Of a stretch of DNA of 64,000 nucleotides, positions 46,791 to 58,500 are shown piece after piece. The position numbers and the translations under genes were made by a program. The stretch is from Pachypanchax playfairii. Its lineage: Eukaryota > Chordata > Actinopteri > Cyprinodontiformes > Aplocheilidae. The notes under the pieces are model-generated. The model was not told the origin of the DNA. It was given only the letters and a program-made list of their open reading frames with translations, and did no database searches. Position 1 is the first letter of the stretch. Each line of letters opens with the position of its first letter. Where the stretch lies: positions 3,012,039-3,076,038 of the forward strand of contig SSNP01000007.1 in the NCBI GenBank assembly GCA_006937955.1, written 5' to 3'.

Positions 46791-46799
46791 TGAAGATTA

Positions 46800-48799
46800 C
46801 ATTTTACATGCTACATTTTAGCACCACAGACAGCTACTGTAGCTCCTTTTGAGCTGCTAATTGTGGTCCACATTTGAAAAACTTCAATAATTTTTGTATC
46901 AAATGCTAAACAATTTCCAGTAGTGACATTTGATGTACTACATAACATGAACAAAAAGATCTCAATTAGTTTTTAGGTGGTTTTAAAAGCAATGACTCAT
47001 GCAGTTATACCAAAACAAATAATTTCTTATGAGCCTGCCGTGTTAAAACTCAATTTCTGTGCACGACATACACTTTAATCATAAATCAGTTCTATTTTTA
47101 ATATTTAATGGCACTGCTTTGATTGAGTGCATCAAGGAAATACATTTTCAAATGTTGACAGACAAGCTACGATGAGACATAAATAATGATGCCTTGCAGA
47201 AATATAGCATTAGTGATGAGCTATTTTTTCATGAGGAGGGGGAGGGGAGGACCTGTCGCAGGCCAATGAAGCTTAGCTGTTTTGGGCTCAACAGAGTGAA
47301 GGATTGTCTCTGTGGGCCTCTAACCTGCAACCACCTATTCATCTGTACCACCAACTGACATTTCATGGACAGTCAGTCAAATGAAAGTAACTCTGGTGAC
47401 ATATGGCTCTTCAGGAATGGGCCAAACATCTATAATCACCCACACAAATGTCACCACAGGAAAGCAAAAAAAAAAAAGAAGGAACAAGTAATGAAACAGA
47501 AGAGAAAGAGAGGATGAAAGAATAACCAAGAAAGAAATGAGTCAACAGAAAGATTGAAATGCAGCTGGAGCGGATGCTGATTATCAAAGGGTCCAAAAAG
47601 TTTAGTTAAATAAGCCTTGAAAGACATTTTACTGTGGCCTAATGAGATAGAGTGGGACATTAATTACCTCATCACTCTTCTGAGACAGTTCAAAACAGAC
47701 ACAAACTGATTCTGATAAAGACGTGTGGAGCTTGGCTGAAAGCAAAAACTGATTACCCAACAAGAAGCGGGTAAAAAAATCAAGGAGGAACAAAGCAGTA
47801 AATCTGATGAGTGTGAGAACGTTTTATATGAAAAAGTATCAGTGCTGCATTAAAGGCTAAATTCCTACTGAATATACAGTGACTTCCTGAATAGGTGGCA
47901 AATAAAAAAAATAAGTAAATAAAGATTGAATTCCGTAAAAGCAGTTTGAAAAGCTGCTTTTTGAACATGATAATAATTGCAGCAATGACCTTGTTTCGAA
48001 CAACTACACAAGAGCAACCGGGGTATGGTGAAACCATGCCAACAGCTGAAATCTAAAATGTGAAAATGACAGATAAACATTGCTAGCAGCTGTCATTTTG
48101 GCTGCACTGATAACTTCTTCAGTACCGTCAATCCTGCTGTCTCTTGTTTTGTCTGCAGGAAGAAAAAGCTGCAGTCATTTTTTGGGGGTTTGTTACACTA
48201 AAGGTCAGTCAGTTCAGCTTGTAAATGAACCATTGTATTCATATAAAAGACTCAAAGACTAAAAAAGCTAATTACTGCATGTGTGGCGTGATGTCGTGTA
48301 ACAGCATTTCACCTACATGAGCACACATTTTTTTTCCCCATGTGGAACAGTTTACGGCAAAACTTCCAACATTCTGTTTAATCGTTTGTGTGCAAGTATA
48401 AATGCTTTTGCTGCAACATAAAACCATGATAAAAACAATTGAATGCTATATATGGTTGTTACTGAAGGTTTTATTGAGACTAAAACAAATAGCCATCTGT
48501 GCTCAACAGCAAACGCTTCAGAGTAAAAAGAAGCATAAAACAGTTCCCTTAAAGGAACTTAAGGCAGCTTTACAAAATCTGACTCAGTGCTGCCGCGACA
48601 GGCGCTGTGGCTAACTGCAGCCACCAGCCAAGCCGGCACGGGAGCGCGCACAGACACTTTACAGACGGTTCGTCTTCACAGCACTGCACCGGGGAGGCTA
48701 ACATACTTCACGTCAGGTCTCTCCACTCTGTTATTTGATTTGATCTCATCATTTTCATACTGTATCAGGCTCTAAACACGACCTATAATGTTTTCTCAC
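46800..48799. other. kcnd3 intron, no gene recognised
   Basis: The stretch is AT-rich and its frames are incidental. From about 48,560 to 48,780 the sequence becomes GC/CpG-richer. That may be the downstream side of the promoter/exon at 48.8-49.2 kb. Confidence 0.4.
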
Positions 48800-49080
48800 C
48801 TGGTCACAAGGAAATGAGCCATGTCAGCATCCGTTTTCACTCCCAAATGCAGCTGAAGTTCCCTCCATGAACCGAACGCATATCCAATATTTATGCGGGT
48901 GCCTGCCCGGCTTCGGTCATGTTTTTTTTTTTTTGACTCACGAGATGCCGCTGATAAAGTCTTTTTTTTCTTCGTGGTGCCACTTTTTTGGGGGGTGAGA
49001 GTGGATGCAGGTCGTTTGATGGCTGCAGAAACATCCATAAGTATACCTTCAGTGTTTGAATCCAAGTCCACGGCGGCCAT
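48800..49080 (-). CDS. Candidate first coding exon of a small nested gene
   Basis: From ATG at 49080 in a good Kozak setting (tacATGgccgcc), 93 codons run to a consensus donor (accag-gtgaga) ending at 48800. The protein starts MAAVDLDSNTEG, has a Lys-rich nuclear-signal-like stretch (KKKK twice, about residues 36-58) and ends RINIGYAFGSWREL then VKTDADMAHFLV. That last part resembles a short motif I recall from multi-copy uncharacterised teleost proteins. An upstream in-frame ATG at 49125 is weaker. No second exon was identified to the left. It could be a live nested gene on the kcnd3 strand, a fragment, or part of a dispersed family. The function is unknown. Confidence 0.4.
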
Positions 49081-49210
49081 GTACTTCCTGTTCAAGAGCT
49101 GTCGGCAACGCGCATGCAGCGTCAATTTACGTCACATCCCTACAACTGCGTGGGAAATTCGGACGTCGAACTGCAGCGCATTATGTAGCACACATCGTTT
49201 CCAAGGCAAC
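49081..49210 (-). promoter_or_regulatory. Motif-dense putative promoter of the nested exon
   Basis: Directly upstream of the ATG on the - strand are an ETS-type caggaagt (49083-49090), an NRF1-like gcgcatgc (49110-49117), a CRE-like tgacgtaa (49127-49134) and an RFX X-box-like gttgccttggaaac (49197-49210). Four classic TATA-less promoter elements in 130 CpG-bearing bases, within an AT-rich intron, argue for a real promoter. It could alternatively be an alternative kcnd3 promoter or an enhancer. Confidence 0.45.
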
Positions 49211-49299
49211 AGACATATATGCGGATGGCCTCGTTATTTTGGGTTTTTAATGCTTCATGACCCATTAGCACTGAATAAACTGGAAATGCATGTGTAGTT

Positions 49300-52200
49300 T
49301 TTCACAAATCTTGCCCTAAGTCCCTTTAAGTTCTGCAGAACTATTGTCAAAATAAATCAACCAAAACACACTTTCATGGAAATTTTAATAATAAGTTTTA
49401 GGAAAAGTTATAAACCAACAAATGGCACAAATTAAAAAATTAAGGTAAAAATCGGAACCTAAATCTAAACTTTTCAGTGGTCACTCAGCAGAGGGCATAC
49501 GGGTCATTTTCTCATTTACATTTATCAAGTGAGTGGAGTTAAAAAAAACAGATAAATTCCAAAAGTTTTTTGTTTTTTTTCATTTTGCACTGCAGGCTGA
49601 GGAAAGGTCATTATCATCACTCACTTCACAACTAATCTTACACAGGATCACACTGAGGGATTGCCACCATCATTCTGTAACACACAAACACACACAGTTC
49701 ACAACATTATCATTTGGAATGGACCGACTTTGACACCCTGCAGAGGTTCATGCCATCACACTTCTCACAGCTCTGTGGTTTGTTTTGTAGACACAATAGT
49801 GACACAATAATGTTTTTTTTATTTTTTCAGTTTGAGTGCAAAATATCAAACATGACAAAATTTGAATCTTATGCAGCTGGAATACCACAAAATAGTATTT
49901 CAAATACTTTGGAGGAATGAAAAGAGCAGGTACTACACTGAAGTGAAGATTAAAAATGATCATGTTATCACAAAATGGTAACTGATGAATGTCACAAGTG
50001 ATTCTATACAAGCATGTTTAACATTTTCATTATGGATCAAACAAATGAAAGAACGTTTTCAGTCGTTTTTATTAGTTTTTGCGACTTAAAAAATGGCAAA
50101 AATAAATGTTGTAAAGTCTGAACCCAGTGAAATTAGCACAATCATGAACCATGATATTTTCTGTGAACTCTGAACATGAACTAAGCTTGCCTCCCTCTGG
50201 GGACGTCACACACAGTTCCTTCTTAGAGTGAACGGGTTTGTCATGAGAACTGTTTCTTCATGCAGAAGAGAGTATCTAGTAGGTTACTGTGAGTGTGCTG
50301 TGCATAGAGGTTGTCCCATCTGTGGACTTTGATCTCAGTGGGAGACACACTATTAATAACATATATGCTTTCTCCATAAAGCGGGAATGTTTATTTTAAC
50401 TTGTGCTAGATTCTGCACTAACCTAACAGTAGAATCATCCAGCTAAGCCTGCAGATTCTTATTAAATGAATATAAACAGACATTTAATCACTTAAACATG
50501 TCACTCAGAATGATCACTGCATGTGTAAAATTAGCCAGTAGAAACAACTTCTTTTACATATGTGAAGGAGATTTTTGCAAGATTTCAATAATCCTGATGC
50601 ACAACTATTAATAACTGGATACAAAACATTTAACGCATGTTTGAACTATATAAAGTCATAGAGAGCTGCTAATATTCCTATTTAAAATTATTTTACATCT
50701 GAATTCAGTTTTTATATTCCTTATTTCTTATAGTGATATAAAAATATGAATTTTTGGTCAATAAGTTACTACAAATTCAAAACAATTGCTTCATATAGCG
50801 ATAGTATAAAAAATAAATGAATATATTTTTGCATTCGGCTTTATTCTAATAAGCTTTTGACACCTTTTTACATGAAACAATGATAAACCAGACATTTCAA
50901 AAATGCACTCAAGTAGAAGAAATCATGTATGTTGGGATGGCTGCCAAGGGAGATACAAAGAAAGCAGAGTAAAATACCACAGAACTGTGGAAGACAGCAT
51001 GTTTTATATCCTTGAAGTCTGGCTATAATATGACAAAAACTGTAAAAGAATCACATGATGGAAGAACAAATTAATCTGAAGCCAACAGAAGTACTGAATG
51101 CTTTGATCAAACTAAAATAAAAAAAATAAATAAAAAAAAGCAATTCACTAAATATTTGAGAGTTAACTTTTTAACAATCAAAAATTACAATTCTCTAGTG
51201 TAAGAGAACCCAACTTCCTTTAACTTTCTGAGATCTTTAAGCTCAAAGTTTCAGTTTTACTGCTTGTTTTGACATAAAAATTCCTCACAAATCTACGCAA
51301 GGTGTTACGAGTCCACTTATTTGAGGGGAAGTTGGTGAATAACTGAGATCTCTCACAAGCTTTGTTCAGCAGAGTGAGAAAGTGTGTGTATGAATAATAG
51401 TGTGCAACAGTGAATGTGCCTGTCTTTGTAATAAGCGATTAGCAGAGTGTTTTCAGCAGCCCGCTCCAGTGAATTCACTTCCAAGCAAAACAAAGAAGTT
51501 CAAACGCAATTACCAAAAGAGTTGAGCATAACAACATTTAAATATGAATTACATATGAGATCAGAAGAGTCCCTGAAGCTTGCACCACTGACTGTCTGCA
51601 TAAAAACCACTAAGATTCCTGCTATTAACACGATTTTATACGAATATCATTGGCATATGGTGATTTTCACTTTATGTTGTTATGTGCATACTTGATTTAA
51701 GAAGATTAGGATAACCAGAAATCTACTTTACAGCCCCAGAGGGCTGAGAGAAAAAACTGCACATATAAAACCTGTAACGTGTGTTAATAATTCAAAGAGG
51801 AATGCGTTTATCTCTGCACCAGTGAGTTTGCAGAGCAGTGCGCCTGTGTGGCAGAGGTAAATAGGGAGGAGGGTTGAGAAGTCGAGGCACAATTACCTTG
51901 ATATGTGGTATAACTAAACTTCAATCAAAATTAACCAGCCTTGGTTGAAACGTCTCAGGAGGAACGTCTGAACTGGAAGATGGATCCCCTTCATTGGATG
52001 GAGGAAAGCAATAGCATAAAATGTAAGAACGCACATGGACCATTTTTCACGTTATTAGACCTACAGGTGGGTAAGGTTCAGTTTATACAGGCCCTACAGC
52101 ACGTGAGATACAAACAAAAAGGGGCAACAAAGACACGAAACAGATTTTTAACTTTAAGAAGACATTAAAAAAATCAGTCGGTAGAATATTTTGTTTACTT

Positions 52201-52500
52201 TAGAGCACGTCAGTTTAAAATAATTGAGTAACTAAAGGAGCCTCCCTGGGTAAATTACTAATGTAAAAATTAATTAAGCCAGTATCTCACTGTGACTGCT
52301 GGCAAAAAATTATGACTCAATTGCAACAAGAAAATTGTCACACAGTCACACGACGGATGTATTTTGTTTGCAATTACGTTCTGTACCCCATATACCTCAG
52401 CTATATGTATAAAACTTGCTGCAAATGTGTCATATCTACTAAATTCCAGCTGAATTATTTAATATTTTCTCAAAATTTTAAAACTTCACAGATTGCAGGT
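49300..52500. other. kcnd3 intron, no gene recognised
   Basis: The sequence is AT-rich with an A/T-homopolymer patch near 51,115-51,140. No exon, RNA gene or recognised repeat was found. Confidence 0.5.
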
Positions 52501-53060
52501 CTCGATGCTTAATTTGGATTTTTTGTGTGAGATCCGATCTTTTGGCAAGGTCATTCATATTGCCAGTGAAATGTGACCTGAATGTGACTCGCTGTCTGAA
52601 CGGAATGTGTCAAGCATGCGCAGTAGAGGGAAGAGTACCTCCTTGCATTTAGCTCAAAGACGTTTTATTTTTCTTTGGCATCGGGGCCATGTTCGTTTAA
52701 ACCCTCGCTCTGCCATTTCCTTGGAAATGTTTTCAAAAAACGCGCGGTTTCGATAACACCCCTCGAATTTCTTTGGTACGTTCTTGCTGAGTGTGACGTT
52801 ATCAACTTGTTTTGTGCTCTTATTAACCTCAGATGGGTGAAGAGGTGTATTACCTTTTGCACCTCCTTCCGCCTTCGTCCGAGCTGTGACAAAGGCGGAA
52901 GGAGGTGGGGTTGGCTGGGATTTAAACTGGCAACCGTGAGGGTGGTGGTCACCATCTCTTCCACAACATCACAGCCACCACAAAACTTTCCAGAAAAAAA
53001 AAAGCTTAGAAAGTTGTCGGTTGCAAAATCACAGCCACAGAATTTTTTAAGCCTGTGACA
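52500..53060. mobile_element. GC-richer, hairpin-bearing relic, probably transposon-derived
   Basis: Words such as gagatccgatctttt, gaaatgtgacctgaatgtga and ctgtctgaacggaatgtg (52,530-52,610) are typical of a fish non-autonomous DNA transposon recalled from other genomes. Overlapping frames on both strands (about 100 and 127 codons) read through the repeats and are not recognised proteins. The ends are uncertain. Confidence 0.35.
52860..52907. repeat. Perfect 16-bp hairpin, 16-nt loop
   Basis: Arm cacctccttccgcctt (52860-52875) is exactly inverted at 52892-52907. It is GC-rich within the putative relic at 52.5-53.1 kb, and may be the folded centre of a palindromic element. Confidence 0.85.
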
Positions 53061-55280
53061 GCTAAAAAAACATTATTTTCAATTCAAGGTACGATTTAAA
53101 TCCTTTGAAAATTAACAAAACTTTGAGTTTTTAAATAAATATACAAAATATAAATTAGTAAATGAAATGATCTTATCAGAATAAAGCTAGAATGGAAGTC
53201 TAATCAGTTCTAGCTGATTATTTAAGATGTTTCTGTTTTTCATTTCCCTTCATTCCTTCTATGGACCTTCCTGTGCTTTTATCTCAGATGGTGCTGATAT
53301 ATTCTGAGATGTAAAAGGAGGAACACTGTGAGGTGAGATAAGGCTGGAGCCGAGAAGAAAGACAGAAAAAGGTCAGAGCCTGAGAGTTCAAAGGTCGTCT
53401 CCTCTTTACAAGAAACCCACAGTCATAGGAGGAAGGTGACCGAAGGGCTGGTCCCAGAGCGGATTTCACACCAGAATCAAGGAGTAAGAGGAACAGAGAG
53501 AGACGATAAAAAATACATTAAAAGAATGGGAAGAAAATGTAAATGTGAGAAATGGAGATCTGCAGTGGGGAATAAACAAAAGGAAAGTTGGAAGTTAGAA
53601 ACACAAAATGAAACAAAGACAGAGAGAGAGGAGAGATAAGCTGATAGAAGAACCAGAGAGGGAGAATTCTAAAGCATATTTCAGGTGTCACGTCTACTCT
53701 GCTTCTCATTCAGATCACTGATTGCATTTGTTTAACTTCGTAATATTATTTCCTCCTCTTGTGCAGCCTGTACATGGCTGTGCCTCTGTGTGTTTGTATG
53801 TTTGACCGCAGCCCTTCACATGAAAAGTGGTTAATATCAACAGGTGTTGATATTTTTCATTTCTTGCACCACGTGCAGCCGCAGCACAATAGCATAAAAC
53901 TCAATGGTGATACAATTTTCTCAATTTTCTTTCTCCCCTCATGGCTTCGGCTTTCCACAGCATGAGACAGTCAGAATTCCACAACTAATTTAATATCAGT
54001 GTGTCAATATAAAGCCAAATGGGCCAGCAAAGTCAATATAAAAGAAACCTCCTGGAAGCCCTGGTGGAACAATGATTGACTTAAATATTGAACAACTGAA
54101 CTTTTCTCAAAAGGTGCAGAAAATTAATTAAGCTTTGGTCAACTGTTTGTGCCCTCACTCCCATATGGCAGGTGGAGTGAATTACAATGCTGCCAAACCA
54201 GCGAGTTGCAGACTTTATCCAATCTGTATGAACATTTTAAGTGAAATGGTTTGAAGTAAATGACCCATGGATGGTTTTTGGGTGGATCCTTTTTTTATTG
54301 ATTTTTACCATATTTATATCAAAGTAAATTCTTTTGCAGGTATTTGTCAATAATCTGAAGAGCCTCGCCCTGGAAACACATTACTTTTTCATCTGCCCTC
54401 CTTTCAAAGCCAGCTCTTATTCTCAGTTCTTTGATGTTTCCTGTTGTCATGGGGACTCTGCGAGTGCCGCAATGCTGAGCAGCATACAGAGTACCCATGC
54501 CACTGCAGTTAAAAGGGTAACATTAACATCAGCAGCAGGTTACATTAGACTAGGGATATATTACCCATTAGCAGCAACAAAACACAATTGTGGCAGAGGG
54601 GCCAGCTCTATTGGCATTTAGCACTAACTTATCAAAGAGAAAGCATTCAGCCCATTTGATTTATGGGTAATTTATACTCGATGAGTTTCTAAGAGTCACG
54701 GCTTTAGCTCCAAACCTTCAAAGTGTTGTCTTTAGAGTAAAAAAAAAAAGATACTGTATAGGACAAACATGGATCTCGAACAAAAAGTCAACTTCTTTTA
54801 TCACTGACAGTTGATGTAGGAGGCGATACACACAATTTGCTGCTCATCCCTCCTTAAATCAAGGTTTTCTGTCAGATTGTTTATCTGTGACCGAGGATAT
54901 CGGCTTGCAACAGGCTGGGCTTGTTGCACACTGTTTTACAATGACTGACTTATTGACTGTGAACATAGACAAACATGGCTCCTCTCATCAGCGTCCACTG
55001 TAGAAGCAGCATTGACTGTACTGATCTATGACCATGTCTGATGGAGGGCCAGTCGATGCAGCTAACAAGAGCCAGCTGGTGTCTTGAAATCTGCTTCAAG
55101 GGAGCTGGTCAATGAACTGCCCAGAAATAATAAGATGTAATCTCAACTTCACACATTCATCCCTAAAAAAAGAAAGAAAGTGGAATAAAAACCAGAAAAT
55201 GTGTTATTCATCTAATAAAGCCACAAAACAAATCATGTCTTGGATTTTTGATGATAAAATGCTAAATAAATATTGATTCT
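53060..55280. other. kcnd3 intron, no gene recognised
   Basis: Nothing supports an exon. Purine-rich runs near 53,340-53,670 create long open frames without protein character. Confidence 0.5.
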
Positions 55281-55570
55281 TCCATTTTCTGTACCTGCGT
55301 GTTCCCGTTTAGGGATGCAAGGAGCCAAAGCTGATCTCAAACAGTCATTTAACGAAACAAGTTGCTAGTCCATCACTGGGCCACTTAGAGACAAACGATC
55401 ATGCTCACACACACTCACAACCTGAGCCAATTTAGAGTTGCCAATCAACCCAACATGTATGTTTTTGGTCTGTGGGAGGAATCCTGAGTACCTAGAGGCA
55501 GCCCTCGCATGTATTGGGAGAACAGCTAAATGCCATGCAGGAAGGAGTAAATAAATATTGCAACAAAGCA
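55280..55570 (+). repeat. Degraded teleost interspersed repeat
   Basis: The order of short blocks matches a very common fish repeat recalled from many genomes: ccattttctgtacc; then ctagtccatcactgggcca; gagacaaacgatcatgctca; caatttagagttgccaatca; aacatgtatgttttt; and ggtctgtgggaggaa. It is decayed and without a reading frame. The family name is not assigned. Confidence 0.6.
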
Positions 55571-58500
55571 ACTACCTTTTACAACATTCTCTCGTTTTCA
55601 TCTAAGTCTTAATCTTGAAGTCTGACAGAAAACTATTTGCAATACATCTTACTTTGATGGTGAAGTTGATTTTCTTTTTTACTTTGTACATGTTTGTGCA
55701 CTTCCCTCACATCAGTCTACACATGGAGGCCAATGATGGATTGCAGGGCACTTGCTTGTTTATGATAATAAGCTTGTGGATTGTTTTCTAGTTGGATATG
55801 GGTGTGCTTTAGCTATTAATCATGAAAATATTCATTGGGCACAATAAAGTAGATGCAGTTCATTTTATGTATTAAAGAAAAAAAAAAAGCTACCTTAGAG
55901 TTTTGCATCTCTGAATCAGACGCTGAAACTCATCAAATCTTTACATTAAATTACATATTCATATGGTTGTGTCATTACTGTCTGCATCAATGTTAACATG
56001 CATGTGATGCGATTCATCCTGTGGCAGATGTGTATATATTTGACTGGCACAAACCCAGTCGTATCAGAGAGAGAGAAACGATCACCGGTTGCAGCTGATC
56101 AAGCCGAAAACTGCCAAGATTACAGTAATCAGCTGAGAATCGCTGCCTCTCTAACAAGAACAGTGCGCCCAAACTAACACAGGCAGTAGCTAACAACGGT
56201 CAGCCTGTCAGCACAGATCAGTATTTGTGGATGAAGGTAGCTGTCTGGATGCCAGTGTAAGTGGAGAAAAGTAGGTTGCAGGAGAAACTAGGGCATCACT
56301 GAGGCTCAGGAGAGGTGTCTCCAGCTCAGCCTCCTGTCCTATTTCACTGCATGGCGAGACTGACATGTGTGTATGTGTGTTTGACTCTCACAGAGGGAGC
56401 ACCCTGGGCAGTCTAGGGAAAGCTTCAGGCACAAATGGGAGACAGATAACAGGCGAGCTTCAGGTAGGTTACCTGTGGGCGAGAGGAGGCCCGGTGACGT
56501 GCCTTTATGCTGTGGTGGACTGGATGTGCAGAACACCCCTCCCCGGGCACAGACCAAATGTCAGACAGTCTGTTCATGTACAGTGTGAGCTCTGTTGGAA
56601 TTTGTCACAGGTGTGTGTGTGTGTGCTCCAGCTGTGCAGATGACTCAACAACCGAACAGAGAGTCAACGATCCTGCACAGACAGGTGGAGGTGGTGCACG
56701 TGTGAGTGAAAAAGTTGTTACCTGTCAATGGATTTATACTAATCAGGGATGGCATTCAGACCACTGACAGGTAAAGTGAGCAGCGTTGCTCAACTTGTCA
56801 GACACAGTAAACCCTGTATCCTCATATTTACATTTAAACCCTGTGTGTGTGGATGTGCTGTACAGTTAAATAATATTCAGCACATACTGAACATGCAAAA
56901 GTACAGTGCAGCACTTACACTCGCCCATACACAGATGCATCTACCCAGTGTTTATTTACCTATACCAGTGCCCATTTTCCACCCATTGCAGAGCTTTCAA
57001 AAGCATCACTAATTCATTCCCTTTGCTAAATTTGAACTAAAATGCAGGTCCTTTAGTGCTGGGCCAAGTTACATTCCAGCTCTTTTTCTGTAAGCCTATG
57101 TCCAAGTAGGACTCATCCCATACTGCAACTCTACCCTCTAATCACTGGCTCTTCCTATCAAATAAGCATAAATATTTAGGTTAATGTCTGAATTGGGCAC
57201 AAGTTATTTGATCTTTAGCTGTGCAGGTCTGCAGCTGCACGTAGGCAGGTGAGTTTGCATGTAGCATCGGGTTGCCAGGTTGGGTTTGGATGTTTGACTC
57301 AGATGGTCATGTTTTACTGAGTTGCAATGAGGGCTGGTTTTGTGTTGCCACAACTGTGAATACAGCAAAGTAGACTTAACTAAAGCTAAATCAGCACAAC
57401 AGATCTGTTACACCATATAAACATGCATATAAACTTAAATAACCACTCATCATTATGAAGTGTTAACATCCATCCAAAAGTTGTTTCTACTATAAATGAA
57501 ACACATCATATAACTCAAACATACACTAAATTGAAATGTAAATAACTGAATTAGAAACAATTACAATTGTTACAGTTAAGGTCATAATTACAGCTTCATC
57601 TGTGTTACTGAAATGAAAAAAAATATTTAGAAGTTAAAGTTAAAAAAAATCCATTGTATGGATTGTATGGGTGTCTGTGAAAGAAATTTTCTAATAAATA
57701 CATTGTTTAATAAACAAGTTTAAGTTTTAGATTTAAAAGAAACACAGGGATTGAGCAATAACGCCTTTCAGAACAGTGAGCAGAGCATCAGGTGAGGTCT
57801 TCTGATGTAGTGTGGGCTCCGAGACGAGCGGGTGCTTAAGATGAGCTACCCTTAAATTTCATGTATTGATTCTGTCTGAATATGTCTTGACTGATCTGAA
57901 AGTGCTTCTTTATATGTGTGTGTTTTTAGGTGTGCCTGTGTGTATGTGTGTGTTTGTGCGTGCGCACGTGCATGTTTGTGTGTGTGTGTGTATGAGCCCA
58001 GAGGCAAAGAGCAGTCGGTGGGCGGAAGAGCAGAAAAGAGGGCAGGCTACATGCAGGCACTATTAAATTTTAATTTCAGAAAGGTCAGTTTTTCCTCAAG
58101 GTCAAACGCAAAAATAATCTTCAAAGGAAGAGTGGCTGAAAAAGCAACTCTCTGTTGGACTGCTGGGGATTAATCCACAGGACGGAGAAAGCTATGTATT
58201 CCACATCGAGAGCAAGGGCCGATATGAAAAGGATGGCTGTTAACATGCACCATAAGCCAATTAGTTACCATGGAAATGAATGAAAGACAAATGAAACATG
58301 CTTTTTTTTTATGGAAACAGGCTTTCAGATTGGAGTTTTTGGTCCATTAAATCTACTTGCTCCAAGCTTAAATAAGTTAGATACATGCATAATGGTGATA
58401 CAAATGTATAACAAACCCAAAGATGTACATTAACCAAGGACATTATAACAGCCTGAATCCTCTGTGTTATAATGGGATCACCTGAGAAGGATGGAAGATG

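Noticed and set aside
52675..53058. 127-codon + strand frame overlapping a 99-codon - strand frame
   Set aside because: Both run through the hairpin-bearing relic. Mutual overlap on opposite strands and lack of homology indicate incidental frames.
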